The notes under the pieces: model-generated | Databases searched by the model: none | Told to the model about the DNA's origin: nothing | Seen by the model: the letters and a program-made list of their open reading frames with translations, nothing else | Assembly: GCA_963814435.1 (NCBI GenBank) | Contig: CAWFCV010000016.1 | Location: 98,891 to 162,890 of the forward strand | Reading direction: 5' to 3' | Source: JAEUPI01 sp963814435 | GTDB taxonomy: Bacteria > Pseudomonadota > Gammaproteobacteria > Burkholderiales > Burkholderiaceae_C | Length of the DNA stretch: 64,000 nucleotides | Shown here: one piece after another, positions 57,488 through 64,000 of the stretch | How positions within the stretch are numbered: the first letter of the stretch is position 1 | Layout: each line of letters starts with the position of its first letter | Position numbers and translations under genes: made by a program

Positions 57488-57676
57488 TCACTTGCTCACG
57501 CCCCTGCTGTGAAACGAACTAGCACGCGATGCACTGTTGTTGAGGTTCCCGTGCGCCAAGTACCACGCAAGTAGCTTGTCGGCCGTAAAGAACAGCTTCT
57601 CGGCAATGATGCCGCGGACGCAGATCGCGCAATGGACTGTTCTGCCATGTCGACCCATTCCGCGAGCTTGCCTCAA
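57488..57676 (-). CDS. Cassette gene: short hypothetical ORF
   Basis: A 62-residue ORF (HCAICVRGIIAEKLFFTADK, LLAWYLAHGNLNNS) ending 5 bp before an attC boundary, as cassette genes here do. The cassette extends to 57815, so the true gene may be longer with a frameshift at its 5' part. No family recognised. Confidence 0.4.
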   Translation of the reverse strand: MRQARGMGRHGRTVHCAICVRGIIAEKLFFTADKLLAWYLAHGNLNNSASRASSFHSRGVSK

Positions 57677-57815
57677 TCCCGGCGGGTCAGGGCCGCCGCT
57701 CGACCTTCGCCCACTCTGCTCGGTGTACCAGCCACGCTGAATGCACCGCGGTCGGGAAGCCGCAGTACTGCCTGTGAGACCTGTGCTTGCGTGTCATACC
57801 GTTGTGTCAGTCGGC

Positions 57816-57893
57816 GTCTAACGTTTGAGCTCACCTGCGGGCGACAGACGGCGTAGCCGGCTGGCGAACGTCAGGTGGAGCGAAGGGTTGGGC
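57816..57893 (-). other. attC site
   Basis: GTCTAAC (57816-57822) and GTTGGGC (57887-57893); body identical to the 54808 site. Confidence 0.92.
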
Positions 57894-58232
57894 CTCGCCG
57901 CATGGCGGTGCCGAAGCGCTGATGGATTGCCACGGCGAGCACGGCTTGCCACAGCTGCGGGGCACGAGCAAGGCTCGAGCGCGGCGCAGTGCGACGTGAC
58001 CAAGACTTCACGGCGCGACTGCGTTCGCGACCAAGCGAGCGCAGCGAACAACGGCACGGCGAAGGCCGGAGCGCACGCCAGCGGTTAGCGGCCGAGCCAC
58101 GCAGCTCGGTGTAACTGGCGTGAGGCAAGCCGCGCGCGCAAACCGTGGCGATGCTTCAAGGGCGAGCGAGAGACGCAATTGTCCTCACGCGGCGGTGGTT
58201 CCATGCAATGCGAAACCTCACATGTGCGGCTG
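57894..58232 (-). other. Cassette without a convincing gene
   Basis: A 339-bp cassette rich in short GCGAGC-type repeats. Minus-strand ORFs here (from 58057 and 58128) are low-complexity and run through attC. GCCAGCGGTTAGCGG at 58077-58091 looks like one arm of a second, divergent attC, so two small cassettes may be fused. Nothing firmer can be said. Confidence 0.35.
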
Positions 58233-58304
58233 GCCTAACGTTTGAGCTCACCTGCGTGCGACAGCCGCAGGCTGGCGCACGTCAGGTGGAGCGAAGGGTT
58301 AGGC
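58233..58304 (-). other. attC site
   Basis: GCCTAAC (58233-58239) and GTTAGGC (58298-58304); the centre CAGCCGCAGGCTG is a perfect small palindrome. Confidence 0.93.
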
Positions 58305-58305
58305 G

Positions 58306-58674
58306 TCAGCCGCGCCATAGCAACCAGTAGACGCCTGCCAGGAGAATGATGGGCAGCCAGAGCCAGCGCACGAGATCGACGACCAAGCGACGAGGGGAAA
58401 CAGCGCGTGCGGCGTTATGAAGACCCATGACCCTCGCTAGGACCTCTGGGTCGAACTGATAGGAATGGCCGCCTTGAATTCGCGCTGACACAGCTTGCAG
58501 CTCCTGCGGCTGTAGTCCGACAACATCTTCGCCGACGTCGAACTGCCGTGACAACATGAGGGACCGTGCGTGGTCTTCGGGCGACGAGGGCACAAAGCCA
58601 CAGCTCTCGCACTTGATGAGCGCCGCCTGCTTGAACGTGCCGCAGCGGACACAGACGGCGGAATGCGCACTCAT
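58306..58674 (-). CDS. Cassette gene: zinc-ribbon, single-pass membrane protein
   Basis: A 122-residue protein. The N-terminal zinc ribbon is AVCVRCGTFKQAALIKCESC (CxxC-x13-CxxC). The middle has no known domain. One C-terminal transmembrane helix follows (LVRWLWLPIILLAGVYWLLW). Intact; the TGA stop sits one base from the attC boundary. Unknown function. Confidence 0.78.
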   Translation of the reverse strand: MSAHSAVCVRCGTFKQAALIKCESCGFVPSSPEDHARSLMLSRQFDVGEDVVGLQPQELQAVSARIQGGHSYQFDPEVLARVMGLHNAARAVSPRRLVVDLVRWLWLPIILLAGVYWLLWRG

Positions 58675-58687
58675 TTGTACCTCTGAC

Positions 58688-58762
58688 GCCTAACGTTTGA
58701 GCTCACCTGCGGGCGCCAGACGGCGCAGCCGGCTGGCGAACGTCAGGTGGAGCGAAGGGTTA
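58688..58762 (-). other. attC site interrupted by element A copy 2
   Basis: GCCTAAC (58688-58694), arms as in other sites, cut after GTTA (58759-58762). GGC resumes at 60440, restoring GTTAGGC. Confidence 0.92.
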
Positions 58763-60439
58763 GCGAAGTAATCGGCCCGCTGCCGCAAATCGCGCCTCAG
58801 AAACTCTGGTGCCTTACGTTGTGGCAAGGTGGAATGCGGCGCCGCGGAAGACCGATGTAGCAGTGGTGCGTACTGCCCGCGGGTTAGCGTGGTCCTGGGT
58901 GACGTCATCGACATTGGTGAATCGACTCGGCGGTTCGCAGCCGCCAGGCCGATATCCCGTTTGAGAGAGTGAGCAAGACGACGTACCCGATGCGGCGCCA
59001 CATTCCAACCTGAATGATGGAGCAAGCCATGGCCCAACGCAATCGCAATGTCATCCCCAAGCCCGGCAAGTCCCGAGCCGCGGCGCTGACGATCACCCAC
59101 CCCAACGCCGCGGGCATCGACATCGGCAGTGCCTCGCACTTCGTGGCCGTGCCGCCGGATCGCGACGACGAGCCGGTGCGCGAGTTCCCCAGCTTCACGG
59201 TAGACCTCAACGCCATCGCCGACTGGCTCACAGCCTGCGGCGTGGACACCGTGGCGATGGAATCCACCGGTGTGTACTGGATCCCGCTGTTCGAACTGCT
59301 GGAGTCGCGTGGCTTCACGGTGCTGCTGGTCAACGCGCGCCACGTCAGAGGAGTCTCGGGTCGCAAGTCCGATGTGCTCGACTGCCAGTGGCTGCAACAG
59401 CTCATGACCTATGGCTTGCTGCGTGGGGCGTTCCGGCCGGCCGAGCAAGTGTGCATGCTACGCGCGCTGTACCGCCAGCGCGCGATGCTGCTGCGCAGCC
59501 AGGGCCGGCATGTCCAGCACATGCAAAAGGCGCTCACCCAGATGAACATCCAACTCACCAACGTCCTGTCCGACGTGGTCGGCGAGAGCGGCCAGAAGAT
59601 CCTGCGCGCCATCGTCGCCGGCGAGCGCGACGGTCAGGTGCTGGGCGCGATGAAGAACGTGCGCGTTCGCGCCAGCGTCGAGGAGATCGCCAAGAGCCTG
59701 CAGGGCAACTGGCGGGCTGAGCACCTGTTCGCGCTCAAGCAGGCGCTGGGCGCGTTCGACTTCGTGGGCACGCAGCTGGCCGAGTGCGACGCCGAGATCG
59801 AGCTGCAGTTGCAGCGCCTGCAAGTTCACGACGGTGAACCCGCCAAGGGCAAGAAGCGCGGCCGCGCGCGCAATGCGCCCAAGTTCGATCTGCGCACGCA
59901 GCTGTTCCGGATGTGCGGCGTGGACCTCACGCGCATCGACGGCGTGGACGTCACCACCGCGCTGGCCGTGGTCTCTGAAGTCGGCGCCGACATGTCGCGC
60001 TTCCCAACGATCAAGCACTTCACGTCGTGGCTGGGCCTGTGTCCGGGGACCAAGATCACCGGCGGCAAGGTCATGAGCGGCAAGACCAAGCGCGTCGTCA
60101 ACCGCGCCGCACAGGCCCTGCGGCTGGCCGCCGCGGCGCTGCGCAGCAGCAAGTCGGCGCTGGGCGCGTACTTCCGCCGGATGTGCTCACGCATGGACAA
60201 GCCCAAGGCCATCACCGCCGCCGCCCACAAGCTCGCGCGCCTGATCTACACGATGCTGACCAAGGGCGAGGAATACACCGACAAAGGCCAGGACTACTAC
60301 GAAGAGCGCTATCGCGAGCGCGTGCTGCGGGCATTGTCCCAACGCGTCGCCAAACTTGGCATGCAAATGGTCCCCATCGCACAACCAGCCTGAAAACATC
60401 ACTCCAAATCAATCACTTGGAAGGAGTTTCTTGAGAGAC
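58763..60439 (+). mobile_element. Element A, copy 2
   Basis: 1677 bp with the same ends as copy 1. Removing it restores a perfect attC box (GTTA+GGC), which fixes the insertion point exactly with no target duplication. Confidence 0.92.
59014..60393 (+). CDS. IS110-family transposase (element A, copy 2)
   Basis: A 459-residue protein, the same translation as copy 1, including Thr349 in KITGGK. Two silent base differences were seen (GCC/GCG near 59254; AGG/CGG near 59907). Confidence 0.93.
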   Translation: MMEQAMAQRNRNVIPKPGKSRAAALTITHPNAAGIDIGSASHFVAVPPDRDDEPVREFPSFTVDLNAIADWLTACGVDTVAMESTGVYWIPLFELLESRGFTVLLVNARHVRGVSGRKSDVLDCQWLQQLMTYGLLRGAFRPAEQVCMLRALYRQRAMLLRSQGRHVQHMQKALTQMNIQLTNVLSDVVGESGQKILRAIVAGERDGQVLGAMKNVRVRASVEEIAKSLQGNWRAEHLFALKQALGAFDFVGTQLAECDAEIELQLQRLQVHDGEPAKGKKRGRARNAPKFDLRTQLFRMCGVDLTRIDGVDVTTALAVVSEVGADMSRFPTIKHFTSWLGLCPGTKITGGKVMSGKTKRVVNRAAQALRLAAAALRSSKSALGAYFRRMCSRMDKPKAITAAAHKLARLIYTMLTKGEEYTDKGQDYYEERYRERVLRALSQRVAKLGMQMVPIAQPA

Positions 60440-60449
60440 GGCACGCCGC

Positions 60450-60959
60450 TCACTCCCAACCACCCCAGTTCAAAGTTGTTGGCGACGGCTCCATTGTGGA
60501 CACCGGGTAGTGGGCGAGCCCGGGATACAGGCGGCTCCAGAGGACGGCGACAGCTGCGAGCACGGCTACGCCCGTGAAAACAGGAAGAAGCAGTGCCGAC
60601 CAGTGCGCCTGGGCGTACACCATGATGATCGGATTGGCACCGGCAGGTGGATGCACAGTACGAGTTGCGAGCATCAGACCAAGCGCGACGGCGACTGCGC
60701 TGGCGTAGGCAGGCAAACCAGTGCCGAGGAACTGGAAGCACGCAATGCCCGCCAAGGCACCAAGAAGATGACCGCCGAACAGAGCGCGAGGCTGAGCTGC
60801 GGGCGCTCGTGTGAGACCGAAGAGGAAGACCGAGCTTCCCCCGAGAGAGGCCAGAACGAACGTTGCATTCGGCGGGCCGACCAAGAATAAAGCGAGCGTG
60901 ATTGCGCAAGCAGCGCCGAAGAGACACCAAATGAGCCGTGCCAAGGGATGACGGTGCAT
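60450..60959 (-). CDS. Cassette gene: HPP family membrane protein
   Basis: HPP-family protein of 169 residues with four to five helices. The name-giving motif is visible: ATRTVHPPAGANPIIMVY, preceded by ATFVLASLGGSSVFLFGLTR and PRALFGGHLLGALAGIACFQ. Plant and cyanobacterial relatives transport nitrite; the substrate here is unknown. ATG 60959 is chosen because the longer frame starts inside attC. A transporter-like cassette is unusual in size and complexity for an array. Confidence 0.88.
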   Translation of the reverse strand: MHRHPLARLIWCLFGAACAITLALFLVGPPNATFVLASLGGSSVFLFGLTRAPAAQPRALFGGHLLGALAGIACFQFLGTGLPAYASAVAVALGLMLATRTVHPPAGANPIIMVYAQAHWSALLLPVFTGVAVLAAVAVLWSRLYPGLAHYPVSTMEPSPTTLNWGGWE

Positions 60960-60964
60960 GTGCC

Positions 60965-61042
60965 GTCTAACGTTTGAGCTCACCTGCGGGCGACAGACGG
61001 CGTAGCCGGCTGGCGAACGTCAGGTGGAGCGAAGGGTTAGGC
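60965..61042 (-). other. attC site
   Basis: GTCTAAC (60965-60971) and GTTAGGC (61036-61042); body identical to the 54808 and 57816 sites. Confidence 0.93.
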
Positions 61043-61066
61043 CGCGCGCGGATGCAAACACCCTGG

Positions 61067-61410
61067 CTACTGCTTTTGCGGTGTGGACGACAGAACACCG
61101 GGAGAAGTGGGTTCACGTGTAAGAGTGCCGGTGCACTTGCCGTCGCCCGCACCGGCTATGCCACCGGAGGGCCGCACAGACGCTGGCCTTGCACATCGTA
61201 GATGTAGTTGAAGCGATCGCAGCATGGCGAGGCTATTAGATATGCGGGCTTGCCGTTGTACAAGACCCTCGAGATGCTGCGAGGTCGATTGTCTGGCGAG
61301 GACGCCTCGTAGGCAGCGATACGCGCCTGAATGACCGGATCAGGCTGGTGGAGCGTGACCGTCTGGCAGTTCGCGAAACTGACTGCGTTGAGGATGCACG
61401 CCGCGAACAA
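61067..61410 (-). CDS. Cassette gene: small secreted Cys-rich protein (frameshifted)
   Basis: A signal-like N-terminus (FAACILNAVSFANC) is followed by VIQARIAAYEASSPDNRPRS and YNGKPAYLIASPCCDRFNYI. A shift near 61165 turns the short end CGPPVA into GGIAGAGDGKCTGTLTR with a stop at 61067, next to attC. The PCCDxFNxxYD...GGxxGxGDGxC layout resembles a small periplasmic protein family common in Proteobacteria. The start is uncertain: no ATG is seen before the hydrophobic segment. Confidence 0.6.
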
Positions 61411-61470
61411 CAGCGTGCAACACGCAAAGAAGCGAACGCGGAGTGGCCGAAAGCACGCTCAAGCGGCCTA

Positions 61471-63060
61471 GACAGAATGGCTTGACCCGTTGAGGTGGCC
61501 CGTCTCCGGGACTACCGTGGATTGCGCACACGGGGTGCGCCGAGCCACATCGAATCGCCCGCTGAGGGCGAAAGCGAACTTGCAAAGGAGACGGGCCATG
61601 AATGAATCTACCACCGTGTTCGTGGGTTTGGACGTGCACAAGGACAGCATCGACATCGCACTGGCGGACGCCCCGCGCGACAGCGACGTGCGCCACCTGG
61701 GCACCGTGGCCGGTGGGGTCGACGCGGTGAGCAAGTCGATGCGCCGGCTGGTCAGCGCGGGGCACCGGCTGCACATCGTCTATGAAGCCGGTCCGTGCGG
61801 CTACGCGCTGCAGCGGCACTTCGCCGGCCTGGGCTGGCACTGCGAGGTGGTCGCCCCGTCGTCGATCCCGCGCCCACCCGGCGAGCGGATCAAGACCGAC
61901 CGGCGCGACGCCATGAAGCTGGCCCGGCTGGCGCGCGTGGGTGAACTCACGCCGGTGCGCGTACCCGATGAGGCCGACGAGGCGCTGCGCGATCTGGTGC
62001 GCGCGCGCGAGGACGCCGTGCGCGAGCAGCGCAACGCACGCCACCGGCTCAAGGCACTGCTGCTGCGCAACGGCATCACCTACGCTGGCAAGAGCGCCTG
62101 GACGGCGGCGCACCTGCGCTGGCTGGCCCAGCTCGCGCTGCCCCACGCAGCCCAGCAGATCGCCTTCCAGGAGTATCTGCACGCCATCACCGAGTCCGGC
62201 GCGCGCATCGCCCGGCTCGAGCAGGCGTTGCGCGACGCGCTGCCCACGTGGACGCTGGCGCCGGTGGTGGCCGCACTGCAGGCGCTGCGCGGCGTGCAGC
62301 TGATCGCCGCCGTCACGCTGGTGGCCGAGATCCAGGACTTCTGGCGCTTTGCCAAGCCACGCCAGCTCATGGCCTACCTCGGCCTGGTGCCCGGCGAGAA
62401 CTCCAGCGGCCAGCGCCGCCGGTTGGGTGCGATCACCAAGGCCGGCAACGCGCCGGCACGCCGCATGCTGGTGGAGATCGCGCACCTGTACCGCCACCCC
62501 GCGCGGGTGAGTCCGGTGATCGCGCGGCGCCAGGTCAACCTGCCCAAGACGGTGACCGATATCGCCTGGTCGGCGCAGACGCGGCTGTGTGCGCGCTTCC
62601 GACGCCTGGCCGCCCGGCGCGTACCGCACAACAGAATAGTGGTGGCCATCGCCCGCGAGCTCGTCGGCTTCGTCTGGGCCATCGCGCGCGAGGTCACCCC
62701 GGCGCCCTCGACATCACAGCGCAAGCAGTGAGCTCGCTTGGCATCGACGGTAGATGAAAGGAGCACCACCACCCACGACGCATCAACGGCCGGATCGGGA
62801 ACGCGGCGCAGCCACGGTCACAGGGGAATCCTCGACAACGTTATTGGCAGCCACGCAAGTGGCGACCGCAGACCCTAGAGCGCAGGCAGCCCCGCGACGT
62901 ACACCTGAACTGTCGGTAGCCAACCCACGCATATCAGCATGATCAACCGTCGCATCACGCACCAGGCTCCGCCGCGTTCCCCGTCCGGCACCACGCTCTT
63001 CGAATCATCCGTGTCCGCGGAGAAATACGTTCGCCCTCTTGACAGGGTTAAGCCATATCA
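61471..63060 (+). mobile_element. Element B, copy 3
   Basis: 1590 bp, same ends and attC position as copies 1 and 2 (GCGGCCTA / ACGTTTGAG). Confidence 0.92.
61598..62731 (+). CDS. IS110-superfamily transposase (element B, copy 3)
   Basis: A 377-residue protein identical in translation to the other two copies; intact. Confidence 0.94.
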   Translation: MNESTTVFVGLDVHKDSIDIALADAPRDSDVRHLGTVAGGVDAVSKSMRRLVSAGHRLHIVYEAGPCGYALQRHFAGLGWHCEVVAPSSIPRPPGERIKTDRRDAMKLARLARVGELTPVRVPDEADEALRDLVRAREDAVREQRNARHRLKALLLRNGITYAGKSAWTAAHLRWLAQLALPHAAQQIAFQEYLHAITESGARIARLEQALRDALPTWTLAPVVAALQALRGVQLIAAVTLVAEIQDFWRFAKPRQLMAYLGLVPGENSSGQRRRLGAITKAGNAPARRMLVEIAHLYRHPARVSPVIARRQVNLPKTVTDIAWSAQTRLCARFRRLAARRVPHNRIVVAIARELVGFVWAIAREVTPAPSTSQRKQ

Positions 63061-63127
63061 ACGTTTGAGCTCACCTGCGTGTGACAGCCGCAGGCTGGCA
63101 CACGTCAGGTGGAGCGAAGGGTTAGAC
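63061..63127 (-). other. attC site (inner part, after element B copy 3)
   Basis: ACGTTTGAGCTCACCTGCGT ... GGTGGAGCGAAGGGTTAGAC; centre CAGCCGCAGGCTG as at 58233. Confidence 0.92.
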
Positions 63128-63140
63128 CGCTGAGCCATGG

Positions 63141-63350
63141 CTAGGGCTTTGAGCGGTGTTGCCATACGAGGCCGATAAAAGCGGAAAGAAGGAGAACAAC
63201 GTAGACCGGCCAGACGGGAAGCTCAGTAGGCAGGGCAAGCCAATAGACAACACCGAGGCCTGCAGCAGCCAACAAAACGCATACGAGCGGGCGACCGAGC
63301 GTGAAGTCGCCGACAAGAGCCAGAAGAGCGACGGCAAGGTTGCGAAGCAT
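63141..63350 (-). CDS. Cassette gene: small membrane protein
   Basis: A 69-residue protein with two or three hydrophobic segments (MLRNLAVALLALVGDFTLGR, PLVCVLLAAAGLGVVYWLAL, VWPVYVVLLLSAFIGLVW) and a basic end. ATG 63350 is 3 bp from the next attC boundary, so there is almost no leader and translation may rely on upstream coupling. No family recognised. Confidence 0.65.
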   Translation of the reverse strand: MLRNLAVALLALVGDFTLGRPLVCVLLAAAGLGVVYWLALPTELPVWPVYVVLLLSAFIGLVWQHRSKP

Positions 63351-63353
63351 GCG

Positions 63354-63431
63354 GTCTAACGTTTGAGCTCAGCCGCCTGCGTAGGCTGGCGAAGCCAGCC
63401 GTAGCAGGTCGGCTGCAGCGAAGGGTTAGGC
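63354..63431 (-). other. attC site
   Basis: GTCTAAC (63354-63360) and GTTAGGC (63425-63431); centre GGCTGGCGAAGCCAGCC is a strong palindrome. Confidence 0.93.
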
Positions 63432-63437
63432 GGCATC

Positions 63438-63971
63438 CTACTCGGCACGCAAACCCCACCAAATCGCATCGAGGTGGACCCGCGCGATTCCCAATTGATG
63501 AGCATGGTTCTGGGCTATCGCTTGGTACTCGCGGCTAATCTCCGGTGTGAGGTACTTGATTCCTGGCCAGCGCGGCAACGTGCCAGCGGAAAGGCCGTGG
63601 AGCTTCTTGCCGACGATGGAATCGAGGGGGACCTCAAGGATCTGTTCGAGGTTGCTGAGTTGATACTCGTCCCGCAAGTACGCCGTGTAAAGGGCATCCC
63701 GGAGGAAGATGTTGACTAGTTTGCGCGCCAATCCCCAGCTTCCCGTTCCTGCAGGGAACACTGCTTTGAGGTGAAGCGTTGTCGTGCCAAGAAGGCGCGC
63801 GAAGGCCCTCGGCTCGGAGATCCCGAACTGGCGGAGCCGGAGCGTCCTGAGGAACGTGCGCGCTGGCAGTGCAATGCCTACGCCTTGACTACGAAGCACC
63901 GAGCTACCAGCCGTTGCTCGCGCCGCACGGGCTCGAAGAGCGAGGAGAAGGTGACGCTGACTGACGCGCAT
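63438..63971 (-). CDS. Cassette gene: hypothetical protein
   Basis: A 177-residue protein. The basic N-terminal 60 residues are poorly structured; a compact C-terminal part follows (LVNIFLRDALYTAYLRDEYQ, LSNLEQILEVPLDSIVGKKL, KYLTPEISREYQAIAQNHA). The second half looks like a small helical domain with a SNLEQILEVPLD helix-turn-helix-like segment, but I recognise no family. Intact and bounded by attC on both sides. Confidence 0.7.
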   Translation of the reverse strand: MRVSQRHLLLALRARAARATAGSSVLRSQGVGIALPARTFLRTLRLRQFGISEPRAFARLLGTTTLHLKAVFPAGTGSWGLARKLVNIFLRDALYTAYLRDEYQLSNLEQILEVPLDSIVGKKLHGLSAGTLPRWPGIKYLTPEISREYQAIAQNHAHQLGIARVHLDAIWWGLRAE

Positions 63972-63984
63972 GAGTGTCTGTGCC

Positions 63985-64000
63985 GCCTAACGTTTGAGTT
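63985..64000 (-). other. attC site, cut by window end
   Basis: GCCTAACGTTTGAGTT is the start of another attC, showing that the array continues beyond base 64000. Confidence 0.85.

Noticed and set aside
48342..64000. CRISPR array (regularly recurring repeats)
   Set aside because: Spacing is irregular and gene-sized, repeats are about 70-80 bp with variable centres, and no cas genes are present; attC explains them.

Overview
The window is GC-rich (roughly two thirds G+C) betaproteobacterial DNA. Gene content and protein sequences (complete F1Fo ATP synthase operon, TRAP transporter, CreBC, HemE, PriA, Burkholderiales-type intergenic repeats) fit a Burkholderiales lineage of the Rubrivivax/Leptothrix/Methylibium kind; this assignment is inferred from recognition, not from a search.

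Layout. 1-6.9 kb: atpBEFHAGDC on the + strand, with atpB cut by the window start. 7-12.7 kb: a PPK2-type polyphosphate kinase, then minus-strand genes for two TPM-domain proteins, LemA, a GT51 transglycosylase and an exosortase module. 12.7-14.8 kb: a VIT/vWA protein with a PEP-CTERM-like tail, the likely exosortase substrate. 15-20.3 kb: a + strand run of metabolic and periplasmic genes (cutA, RidA-like, CTP-synthase-like amidotransferase, hydrolase, Nudix, cytochrome b561, two YceI). 20.4-24.4 kb: a DctPQM TRAP transporter. 24.4-28.6 kb: a TPR/winged-helix regulator and a divergent clostripain-like peptidase with a collagen-like tail, both badly frameshifted. 28.7-43 kb: LytS/LytTR two-component pair, lysoplasmalogenase, Rep helicase, PhoD phosphatase, AEC transporter, PriA, HemE, CreBC. 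42.9-48.3 kb: a tight minus-strand series of small enzymes (hydrolase, DUF1697, GNAT, cupin, amidase, two VOC, SnoaL-like).

From about 48.3 kb to the window end lies a chromosomal (sedentary) integron cassette array. It consists of small minus-strand genes, most followed by a homogeneous attC site of about 70-80 bp reading TAACGTTTGAGCTC...GAGCGAAGGGTTAG on the + strand. Sites at the low-coordinate end are decayed and those at the high-coordinate end are nearly uniform. The strand of the genes places attI/intI beyond base 64000. Cassettes encode a tautomerase-like protein, an ASCH protein, an RDD membrane protein, an SRPBCC protein, a DUF4160/DUF2442 pair, an HPP membrane protein, zinc-ribbon and small membrane proteins, and orphans.

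The array has been invaded by two different IS110-superfamily elements that both use attC as target, but at opposite ends of the site. Element A (1677 bp, two copies) enters at the GTTA of the L'/gene-proximal end. Element B (1590 bp, three copies) enters at the crossover (R') end. Copies are virtually identical. A has its long non-coding end upstream of the transposase (IS110 layout) and B downstream (IS1111 layout). Each non-coding end contains short stretches matching the attC target and the element's own ends, as expected for guide (bridge/seek) RNAs. This RNA-guided colonisation of an integron is the most interesting system in the window.

Caution: single-base frameshifts occur in many genes that should be essential (atpB, atpH, hemE, priA), so they probably reflect sequence error. 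Frameshifted genes are annotated across the shift.
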